Assembly: GCA_013042765.1 (NCBI GenBank) | Contig: JABDPP010000404.1 | Coordinates: 1 to 5,824 of the forward strand | Direction: 5' to 3' | Source: Litoreibacter sp. | GTDB lineage: Bacteria; Pseudomonadota; Alphaproteobacteria; Rhodobacterales; Rhodobacteraceae | DNA: 5,824 nt | Part shown: positions 1 through 4,357 of the stretch, piece after piece | How the letters are laid out: each line of letters starts with the position of its first letter | Position numbering within the stretch: the stretch's first letter is position 1 | Program-made: the position numbers and the translations under genes | Notes under the pieces: model-generated | What the model was told of the DNA's origin: nothing | Database searches by the model: none | What the model saw: the letters and a program-made list of their open reading frames with translations, nothing else

Positions 1-1
1 G

Positions 2-337
2 GCGCAGATCGCCGAAAGCTACGCCGCGGTTGAGGATGCCGAACTTTGGCTGGTGAACAGCTATATCCCCCCCTACGAGCAGGCTAAGACCTTCCAGCAC
101 GAGGAACGCCGCCGCCGAAAGCTGCTCGTCAACAAGCGTGAAATGGCAAAGCTATGGTCTGCGACGCAGCGCGAAGGCATGACGCTTGTGCCAATGGTGC
201 TCTATTTCAACCACAAGGGTCGTGCGAAGATCAAAATCGGTATCGCGAAGGGTAAGAAACAGGCGGACAAGCGCGCCACCGAGGCGAAGCGTGACTGGCA
301 GCGCCAGAAGTCCCGCCTGCTGCGGGATCACGGCTAG
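2..337 (+). CDS. smpB: SsrA-binding protein SmpB (5'-truncated by window edge)
   Basis: SmpB binds tmRNA and delivers it to stalled ribosomes, so that trans-translation can tag the unfinished peptide and release the ribosome in the cytoplasm. The reading frame is open from base 2, so the true start lies outside the window; about 111 C-terminal residues are visible against roughly 155-160 for the family, so about 45 are missing. Seen directly: the segment [16 protein letters not shown], then [16 protein letters not shown] (the conserved R-KLLLN-RE segment), [19 protein letters not shown] and the hallmark [12 protein letters not shown], followed by the basic tail ending RLLRDHG that in SmpB enters the decoding centre. 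The ATG at position 53 lies inside the conserved domain and is not the start. A small membrane-protein gene begins 8 bp after the stop. Identification is secure from the motifs. Confidence 0.96.
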   Translation, partial: AQIAESYAAVEDAELWLVNSYIPPYEQAKTFQHEERRRRKLLVNKREMAKLWSATQREGMTLVPMVLYFNHKGRAKIKIGIAKGKKQADKRATEAKRDWQRQKSRLLRDHG

Positions 338-345
338 GGGGCGTC

Positions 346-603
346 ATGGGATCAATCTGGTCGAGCCTTCTGATCGGCATCCTCGTGGGCAATCTTGCCG
401 GGGGAGTATTCAAAACGTTCAATCTGGGCCTGTTTGCCAATTCGGTCACAGGCATTGTCGGGGGCATGGTCGCAAAACAGGCGATGGCGGTGTTTTTTGA
501 TGGAACCGGGCTTGGCATTGCTTTGCAGATCGGGGCCTGCATTCTTGGTGCCGGACTCGCCGTCGTGGGATTGGGCCTCATCTGGAATCGTTCTGCGCGC
601 TAG
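346..603 (+). CDS. Small hydrophobic membrane protein, unknown function
   Basis: This 85-residue protein is almost entirely hydrophobic, with three likely membrane segments at about residues 5-21, 30-48 and 55-80. The first two are rich in glycine (GILVGNLAGG, TGIVGGMVAK), a pattern that suggests tightly packed helices. The C-terminus NRSAR is short and positively charged. There is no signal-peptide cleavage site, no cysteine pair and no catalytic motif. The glycine-rich layout is loosely like the YeaQ/YmgE/GlsB-type small membrane proteins, but I cannot assign it to that family. The gene starts 8 bp after smpB with only a G-rich stretch (TAGGGGGCGTC) before the ATG as a possible ribosome site, so it is probably co-transcribed and perhaps translationally coupled with smpB. 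I infer that it is real from codon use, spacing and the coherent membrane topology; its function is unknown. Confidence 0.75.
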   Translation: MGSIWSSLLIGILVGNLAGGVFKTFNLGLFANSVTGIVGGMVAKQAMAVFFDGTGLGIALQIGACILGAGLAVVGLGLIWNRSAR

Positions 604-608
604 ACGGC

Positions 609-684
609 ACAGGCGCCTCTGCCCTTGCGTCACGGGCCCTTGGCGGCTACCTGTCCAGAGATTTGGAATTTTTTTGGTGATCCA
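609..684 (+). other. sseA leader region with a possible imperfect hairpin and T-tract
   Basis: The gap before sseA can fold. ACAGG (609-613) pairs with CCTGT (650-654), CGCC (614-617) with GGCG (642-645) across a 4-nt bulge, and GCCC (621-624) with GGGC (634-637). Seven T residues follow at 669-675, but they lie 14 nt beyond the stem, too far for a standard intrinsic terminator. It could be a weak terminator for the smpB pair, a leader fold, or chance in GC-rich DNA. The ribosome site before the sseA ATG at 685 is weak (GGTGA, 676-680). I see no convincing promoter hexamers. Confidence 0.25.
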
Positions 685-1533
685 ATGGTTGATGATCCTA
701 AAACGCTGGTAAGCACGGAGTGGCTGGCCAAAAACATGAAGAACCCCGATCTGCGGATTTTGGACGCTTCCTGGTATTTGCCGGACATGAAGCGCGATGC
801 GCGGGCCGAGTATGACGAAAGCCATATTCCGGGCGCGCGCTTCTTCGATATTGACGAGATCAGTGACAGCCGTTCAGCCTTGCCGCACATGGCGCCGCCG
901 GTCGAAAAATTCATGTCCCGGATGCGCGGGATGGGCATTGGCGACGGGCATCAGGTTGTCGTCTATGACGGTGCTGGCATCATGTCTGCCCCGCGGGTCT
1001 GGTGGCTCTTCCGCCTGATGGGAAAGACCGATGTTGCTGTTCTAGATGGTGGCTTCCCGAAATGGGTTGCAGAAGGCCGCGAAGTCGAGGATATGCCGCC
1101 GGTGTTGCGCGAGCGCCATATCACGGTGCAGCGGCAGGCCCACCTTGTGCGTGACGTGACCCAGGTCGCGGCGGCTTCAAAACTGGGCGATCACACGATC
1201 TTGGATGCGCGCAGTCCGGGTCGGTTTTCGGGCGCTCAGCCAGAGCCCCGTGAAGGTCTGAAGTCGGGGCATATCCCGGGCTCCGTCAACCTGTTTTTCC
1301 TCGAACTGATCAACCGGGACGGAACCTTCAAGGATAACGACGCTCTGCGCGCCGCCTTTGAGGCGTCGGGAGCCGACCTTTCCAAACCGGTCATCACCAC
1401 CTGTGGGTCGGGCGTGTCGGCCGCGATCATTAACCTTGCGCTGGAGCGGCTCGGAAATCGCAATCACTCGCTTTATGATGGCTCTTGGGCGGAATGGGGC
1501 CAGTTCGACCAACTCGCCGTAGAAACAGGATAA
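685..1533 (+). CDS. sseA: 3-mercaptopyruvate sulfurtransferase (two rhodanese domains)
   Basis: This enzyme transfers sulfur from 3-mercaptopyruvate to an active-site cysteine, giving pyruvate and a persulfide that is passed to thiols, cyanide or thioredoxin. The 282 residues match the usual length for SseA. An N-terminal rhodanese domain (about 8-125) holds WYLPDMKRDARAEYDESHIPGARFFDID and has Asp95 (YDGAG) where an active domain would carry cysteine, as is usual. The C-terminal domain (about 155-275) holds LDARSPGRFSG with Arg180, PEPRE with Arg189, GHIPG, and the catalytic loop CGSGVSA with Cys240 (codon 1402-1404). The usual loop is CGSGVTA, so Ser replaces Thr at the sixth position. Those arginines and the loop favour mercaptopyruvate over thiosulfate as substrate. 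I chose ATG 685 because the protein then begins MVDDPKTLVSTEWL as relatives do; the frame extends back to a TTG at 625 with unlikely sequence. The aminotransferase gene follows after 4 bp. Confidence 0.93.
   Translation: MVDDPKTLVSTEWLAKNMKNPDLRILDASWYLPDMKRDARAEYDESHIPGARFFDIDEISDSRSALPHMAPPVEKFMSRMRGMGIGDGHQVVVYDGAGIMSAPRVWWLFRLMGKTDVAVLDGGFPKWVAEGREVEDMPPVLRERHITVQRQAHLVRDVTQVAAASKLGDHTILDARSPGRFSGAQPEPREGLKSGHIPGSVNLFFLELINRDGTFKDNDALRAAFEASGADLSKPVITTCGSGVSAAIINLALERLGNRNHSLYDGSWAEWGQFDQLAVETG
1526..1530 (+). promoter_or_regulatory. Ribosome binding site of the aminotransferase gene, inside the end of sseA
   Basis: The sequence CAGGA ends 7 nt before the ATG at 1538 and lies within the last codons of sseA, whose TAA is at 1531-1533. 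This supports one transcript and translational coupling of the two genes, and fixes the start at 1538. Confidence 0.6.
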
Positions 1534-1537
1534 TCAG

Positions 1538-2722
1538 ATGTTTGAAACCCTCGTTCCTCAGCCGGCAGACAAGATCCTGCAATTGATGCAGATGTTTCGG
1601 GAGGACCCCCGGACATCGAAAATTGACCTCGGGGTCGGGGTCTACAAGGACGCGGACGGCAAGACGCCGATCATGCGCGCGGTGAAAGAGGCGGAACATC
1701 GGCTCTGGAACCAGCAGGAGACCAAGAGCTACACCGCGCTTGCCGGAGATCCCGGATTTCGCGGGGCGATGACGGATCTCGTTCTGGGCGATGCGGTGAC
1801 TGGGGATCAGGTCGCAGGCGCTGCCACGCCGGGCGGGACGGGCGCAATCCGGCAAGGGTTTGAACTGATTGGCATGGCTTCGCCCGAGGCCACGCTCTGG
1901 ATCAGCGCACCGACCTGGCCCAATCATCTGTCGATCGTGAAATACCTTGGCATGCCGATGGCCGAATACCGGTATTTCGACAGCGCCACGCGCGCCGTCG
2001 ACTGGGACGGCATGATGGCGGACCTCGAACAGGCCAAGCCGGGCGATGTCGTGCTTCTCCACGGCTGTTGCCACAATCCGACCGGGGCCAACCTGAATCC
2101 GGGCCAGTGGCATGAGGTGGCAGACTTGTTGCTTAAGAAGGGGCTCGTTCCCTTCGTTGACATCGCCTATCAGGGCTTTGGTGACGGGCTTGAAAAGGAT
2201 GCGTACGGCGTGCGCCATCTCGCGCGCACGCAGCCCGAGCTGTTGATCGCTGCTAGCTGCTCGAAGAACTTCGGGATCTATCGGGAGCGGACGGGCCTGC
2301 TGATGGCGGTCGCCCAAGAGAGTGGCCGGCTGGCGCTCAACCAGGATACGCTCGCCTTCCTGAACCGGCAGAACTATTCCTTCCCACCCGATCATGGCGC
2401 ACGGCTTGTTACCATGGTGCTCGAGGATGGCGCATTGCGGCAGGACTGGACGGCCGAGGTTGAGGATATCCGCACCAACATTCTTAGTTTGCGCGAGGCG
2501 CTGACCGAGGAATTGCGCGCCCGTACCGGGTCTGACCGGTTCGGCTTCCTGGCAGAGCATCGCGGTATGTTTTCGCGACTTGGTGCGACCCCTGAACAAG
2601 TGGAAGCCATGCGCGAAAGCCACGGCATCTACATGGTGGGCGACAGCCGCATCAACATGGCTGGCCTGAACGCGACCACCGTTCCGATCCTGGCAGATGC
2701 GATGGTAGCTGCGGGTCTCTGA
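1538..2722 (+). CDS. tyrB: Aromatic amino acid / aspartate aminotransferase (PLP, class I, subgroup alpha)
   Basis: It catalyses reversible transfer of the amino group between aromatic amino acids or aspartate and 2-oxoglutarate, in the cytoplasm as a PLP-dependent dimer. All 394 residues align by eye with the aspartate aminotransferase alpha subgroup, and especially with the Paracoccus denitrificans aromatic enzyme. Visible landmarks: Tyr65 (SYTALAG), the phosphate-binding GGTGA at 99-103, Trp126 (APTWPNH), Asn180 in GCCHNPTG, Asp208 and Tyr211 (FVDIAYQGFGDGL), the Schiff-base Lys243 in SCSKNFGIYRERTG with Arg251, Arg277 (NRQNYSFPP, equivalent to Arg292 that binds the side-chain carboxylate), and Arg371 (SRINMAG, equivalent to Arg386 that binds the alpha-carboxylate). 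Nothing is missing. Its position 4 bp after sseA suggests that cysteine, giving 3-mercaptopyruvate, is one of its physiological substrates. Specificity between aspartate and aromatic residues cannot be settled from sequence alone. Confidence 0.93.
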   Translation: MFETLVPQPADKILQLMQMFREDPRTSKIDLGVGVYKDADGKTPIMRAVKEAEHRLWNQQETKSYTALAGDPGFRGAMTDLVLGDAVTGDQVAGAATPGGTGAIRQGFELIGMASPEATLWISAPTWPNHLSIVKYLGMPMAEYRYFDSATRAVDWDGMMADLEQAKPGDVVLLHGCCHNPTGANLNPGQWHEVADLLLKKGLVPFVDIAYQGFGDGLEKDAYGVRHLARTQPELLIAASCSKNFGIYRERTGLLMAVAQESGRLALNQDTLAFLNRQNYSFPPDHGARLVTMVLEDGALRQDWTAEVEDIRTNILSLREALTEELRARTGSDRFGFLAEHRGMFSRLGATPEQVEAMRESHGIYMVGDSRINMAGLNATTVPILADAMVAAGL

Positions 2723-2726
2723 CACC

Positions 2727-2844
2727 CTGCGCCATTGCGGGGCCCTTGCGTCGCAGAACGGAAATGCCTAAAGGAGCCGCTTCGGGCTGCTTAGGCAGGT
2801 CCGGATCCAAGTCTCCGCAACCTTGTCAAAACGGAAAAATAGAC
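2727..2844 (+). promoter_or_regulatory. Candidate structured leader of the yhhQ-type gene with alternative ribosome-site pairing
   Basis: Three stems can form between the aminotransferase stop and the transporter ATG: CTGCG (2727-2731) with CGCAG (2752-2756); a perfect 7-bp stem TGCCTAA (2765-2771) with TTAGGCA (2791-2797), capped by an inner AGCC/GGCT helix (2775-2778/2785-2788); and CGGA (2802-2805) with TCCG (2814-2817). The same TCCG can instead pair with CGGA at 2832-2835, which overlaps the ribosome site GGAA (2833-2836), and GTCT (2811-2814) can pair with AGAC (2841-2844) next to the ATG. So one short segment can either leave the ribosome site free or cover it. No T-tract follows the 7-bp stem, so it is not an ordinary terminator. 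Queuosine genes are often controlled by preQ1 riboswitches, but I do not see a clear preQ1 consensus. The pairing is seen; the regulatory role is inferred. Confidence 0.45.
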
Positions 2845-3486
2845 ATGACCAGAATTCTACCAGGCATCGCCGCCATGGCGGCTGTTGTCGTTGCCTCAAA
2901 CATCCTTGTCCAATTCCTGCTGGGAAACTGGCTGACCTGGGGCGCATTTACGTATCCGATCGCATTCCTCGTCACCGACGTAATGAACCGTGTCTATGGC
3001 CCCTCTGCGGCCCGCAAGGTCGTGTTCGCAGGCTTCGTTGTCGGCATCATTTGCTCGCTGATCGGGTCCCAGATCATGATCGAATTCGCACCCGGCGTCT
3101 CTGGTCCCGCTGTCGCGCTCCGCGTTGCCATAGGCTCGGCGATCGCGTTTCTCACCGCGCAGTTGCTGGACGTGGCGATCTTTGACCGCCTGCGGGGCGG
3201 GGAATGGTGGAAAGCGCCGCTGACATCAACGCTGATCGGGTCGGCCGTTGACACGGCGCTCTTTTTCACGATCGCGTTCTCGGCAAGCATTGCCGTCTTC
3301 GGAACCGCCGCAGATGCCGAGATTTCATGGGCTTGGGAGGCGGTTCCGTTCCTCGGTGTCGGCGCCGCGGTGCCGCTCTGGGCGTCGCTGGCCGTGGCCG
3401 ATTGGGGCGTCAAGCTTGCTATTGCGCTGATCGCCCTGGTGCCGTTCCGCATCATAGTTGCGAAACTTTCGCCCTCGGTGACCTAA
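2845..3486 (+). CDS. yhhQ: Queuosine precursor transporter, YhhQ/VUT family
   Basis: YhhQ-family proteins are inner-membrane carriers that import queuosine precursors (preQ0/preQ1), used to modify the wobble base of GUN-anticodon tRNAs. The 213 residues form a multi-span membrane protein with hydrophobic segments at about 5-26, 34-48, 58-77, 91-113, 128-150 and 165-203. Family landmarks seen are YPIAFLVTDVMNRVYGP at 37-53, ARKVVFAGFV at 56-65, AQLLDVAIFDRLR at 105-117 and STLIGSAVDTALFF at 128-141. I chose ATG 2845 because the membrane protein starts there as in relatives and GGAA lies 8 nt upstream; the frame stays open to ATG 2764 and TTG 2746, but that stretch encodes an uncharacteristic polar segment and coincides with the hairpins of the leader. 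It lies 122 bp after the aminotransferase, so it may be a separate unit. The precise substrate is inferred from family. Confidence 0.88.
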   Translation: MTRILPGIAAMAAVVVASNILVQFLLGNWLTWGAFTYPIAFLVTDVMNRVYGPSAARKVVFAGFVVGIICSLIGSQIMIEFAPGVSGPAVALRVAIGSAIAFLTAQLLDVAIFDRLRGGEWWKAPLTSTLIGSAVDTALFFTIAFSASIAVFGTAADAEISWAWEAVPFLGVGAAVPLWASLAVADWGVKLAIALIALVPFRIIVAKLSPSVT

Positions 3487-3511
3487 AAAGATCTTGTGTT
3501 ATGCACAAGAT
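3486..3511 (-). terminator. Minus-strand intrinsic terminator, or an operator-like inverted repeat
   Basis: A perfect 8-bp inverted repeat, ATCTTGTG (3491-3498) and CACAAGAT (3504-3511), has a 5-nt loop. Read on the minus strand the stem is followed directly by CTTTTT (3490-3485), the form of an intrinsic terminator. On the plus strand no T-run follows. It starts 4 bp after the yhhQ stop, so it probably ends minus-strand transcription coming from apt. The symmetric TTGTG-N5-CACAA core could also be a protein-binding site. Confidence 0.6.
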
Positions 3512-3542
3512 GTGGCACCATCCTTGGTAACAGCAACCAGAG

Positions 3543-3552
3543 AAAGGAGGTG
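3543..3552 (+). promoter_or_regulatory. Exceptionally strong Shine-Dalgarno sequence
   Basis: AAAGGAGGTG is a 10-nt perfect complement to the 3' end of 16S rRNA (as in CACCTCCTTT). GGAGG ends 5 nt before ATG 3556, the ideal spacing. It is far stronger than any other ribosome site in the window. Confidence 0.7.
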
Positions 3553-3555
3553 TCC

Positions 3556-3612
3556 ATGTCTAGAGTGATATTGGAGAGAGGTGTCAGGCAAGGTTCGGAG
3601 GTGCGTTTATAG
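3556..3612 (+). CDS. Possible 18-residue peptide ORF
   Basis: ATG at 3556 opens an 18-codon frame ending in TAG and reading MSRVILERGVRQGSEVRL. The case for translation is the near-perfect ribosome site 5 nt upstream. The peptide has four arginines, is not a membrane segment and matches nothing I know. Its codons are unlike those of neighbouring genes: AGA twice, AGG, ATA, TTG and TTA in 18 positions, all rare in GC-rich alphaproteobacteria. That could mean slow ribosome movement is part of its function, or that the sequence is constrained as RNA rather than as protein. The end of the ORF overlaps the closing helix and the first hairpin of the downstream fold, so a translating ribosome would open that helix. 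No gene in the same direction follows before the terminator, which argues against classical attenuation of a downstream gene. Confidence 0.4.
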   Translation: MSRVILERGVRQGSEVRL

Positions 3613-3678
3613 GGGCAGCCCCCTAATTCACACTGAAGGATCGGGTCAGCCCACTTGGCCCACCTCCGTAGATCTCGG

Positions 3679-3714
3679 AAGGGTCGTCTCGCTGTAGGCG
3701 ACCCTTTCTATTTT
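3679..3714 (+). terminator. Strong plus-strand intrinsic terminator
   Basis: AAGGGTCG-TCT (3679-3689) pairs with AGG-CGACCCTT (3696-3706) in an 11-bp stem with one U-G pair and a 6-nt loop, followed by the T-rich TTTCTATTTT. It ends plus-strand transcription (the small RNA unit or yhhQ) 24 bp before the convergent apt stop. On the minus strand the bases after the stem are CCGAG, so it is not a good terminator for apt. Confidence 0.88.
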
Positions 3715-3737
3715 CTCAGCAGTCCTTTCCAGAGCGT

Positions 3738-4265
3738 CTAGGCCCCCTCGAATTCACACAGCGCGTGAACCTTCATCCCCAGATCCTCCAGCCGCTTGCG
3801 GCCGTTCAACTCCGGAAGATCGATGATGAAGGCGCAGCTAATCACCTCTGCCCCCAGCTTTTCGATCAATTTGATCCCGGCTTCCGCGGTCCCCCCGGTG
3901 GCCAGAAGATCATCCACCAACAGAACTTTTTCCCCCGGCGACAGGCTGTCATCGTGCAGCTCCATGGTCGCTTGGCCATATTCAAGTGCATAATCCTGGC
4001 GGATCGTCTTGCCCGGCAGCTTGCCGGCCTTGCGAATGGGCACGAAACCCACTGACAGCTGATGCGCGATCGCGCCTCCGAGAATGAAACCTCGCGCCTC
4101 AAGCCCGGCGACCTTGTCGAACCGCAGCCCGGCATAAGGGTGCAGCAACTGATCAACCGCCATCCGAAAGCCGCGCGCGTCCAGAAACAGCGTAGTCACA
4201 TCGCGAAACTGGATCCCCTCATGAGGGAAATCAGGAATCGTCCTGATATAATCTTTGACCTGCAT
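3738..4265 (-). CDS. apt: Adenine phosphoribosyltransferase
   Basis: Apt converts adenine and PRPP to AMP and pyrophosphate, the one-step adenine salvage reaction in the cytoplasm. The 175 residues are close to the usual length of about 170-183. Landmarks: the N-terminal [20 protein letters not shown] (8-27), LEARGF (55-60), RKAGKLPG (78-85), the flexible-loop YALEYG with Glu95, and the PRPP-binding signature [14 protein letters not shown] (114-127) with the Asp118-Asp119 pair. The start ATG (4263-4265) is preceded by GGAGAAGGAGAACCG, a strong ribosome site with GGAG about 7 nt away. The gene lies 92 bp downstream of mtnP on the same strand, and MtnP makes the adenine that Apt uses, so the two probably work as one salvage unit. 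Its transcript probably runs through the structured gap to the terminator at 3486-3511, which would give a 3' UTR of about 250 nt antisense to the plus-strand RNA candidate. Confidence 0.97.
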   Translation of the reverse strand: MQVKDYIRTIPDFPHEGIQFRDVTTLFLDARGFRMAVDQLLHPYAGLRFDKVAGLEARGFILGGAIAHQLSVGFVPIRKAGKLPGKTIRQDYALEYGQATMELHDDSLSPGEKVLLVDDLLATGGTAEAGIKLIEKLGAEVISCAFIIDLPELNGRKRLEDLGMKVHALCEFEGA

Positions 4266-4267
4266 CG

Positions 4268-4278
4268 GTTCTCCTTCT
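4268..4278 (-). promoter_or_regulatory. apt ribosome binding site
   Basis: On the minus strand AGAAGGAGAAC precedes the apt ATG with standard spacing, which fixes the start at 4265 and shows that apt is translated independently of mtnP. Confidence 0.65.
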
Positions 4279-4325
4279 CCAATCCGTCCCGTTACCGGAG
4301 ATTTCCTGCTTTTCTCATTTCTCCA

Positions 4326-4345
4326 GAAATATCCCCGCCGGAGGC
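4326..4345 (-). repeat. Rhodobacterales-type CCTCCGGCGGGG-ATATTT intergenic element, terminator-like
   Basis: On the minus strand, just after the mtnP stop, GCCTCCGGCGGGG is followed by ATATTTC. CCTC and GGGG can pair around a CGGC loop, giving a small GC hairpin followed by a T-rich run. I recall nearly identical sequences scattered after genes in many Rhodobacteraceae genomes; this is memory, not a search. It may be a partial terminator or RNA 3' end between mtnP and apt. Only one copy is in this window. Confidence 0.5.
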
Positions 4346-4357
4346 TCTCACACCAGT

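Larger units (their letters stand above)
3541..3714 (+). ncRNA. Candidate small RNA or small mRNA, unrecognised, with three-way-junction fold
   Basis: Between two convergent genes, the plus strand holds a self-contained unit: a strong ribosome site, an 18-codon ORF, a folded domain and an intrinsic terminator. The fold is closed by a perfect 8-bp helix, CGGAGGTG (3596-3603) with CACCTCCG (3661-3668). Inside it lie hairpin TAGGGG/CCCCTA (3610-3615/3620-3625, loop CAGC) and hairpin GGGTCA/TGGCCC (3643-3648/3656-3661, sharing base 3661 with the closing helix). CACCTCC (3661-3667) can alternatively pair with GGAGGTG of the ribosome site at 3546-3552. I do not recognise it as 4.5S RNA (no GGAAGGAAGCAG loop), 6S RNA, tmRNA or RNase P. 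It may be an independent transcript or the long 3' UTR of yhhQ; I find no convincing promoter. The 5' end is approximate. Confidence 0.5.

Noticed and set aside
625..684. N-terminal extension of SseA from TTG 625
   Set aside because: The added 20 residues are atypical and overlap a possible hairpin; the family start corresponds to ATG 685.
352..825. A 157-codon minus-strand frame across the small membrane gene and the sseA start
   Set aside because: It has no recognisable motif or ribosome site and overlaps two better-supported plus-strand genes.
1430..2725. A 431-codon open frame on the minus strand, fully antisense to the aminotransferase gene
   Set aside because: Its translation is rich in R, H, P and G with no recognisable domain, and the plus strand encodes a complete enzyme with all catalytic residues. 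It is a shadow of GC-biased codon use.
2765..2797. The 7-bp hairpin after the aminotransferase as an intrinsic terminator
   Set aside because: The bases after the stem are GGTCCGGATCC, with no T-tract, so it was treated as part of the leader instead.
2746..2844. N-terminal extension of the YhhQ-type protein from TTG 2746 or ATG 2764
   Set aside because: The added residues are polar and unlike the family, and the DNA there is taken up by hairpins; ATG 2845 has a ribosome site and gives the normal protein.
2746..2844. Classical preQ1-I riboswitch
   Set aside because: I could not find the compact stem with a C-rich loop plus the A-rich tail ending in ACUA; only the gene context fits.
3541..3714. 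4.5S (SRP) RNA, 6S RNA or tmRNA piece in the yhhQ-apt gap
   Set aside because: The SRP loop GGAAGGAAGCAG, a long bulged 6S stem and tmRNA tag or acceptor features are all absent.
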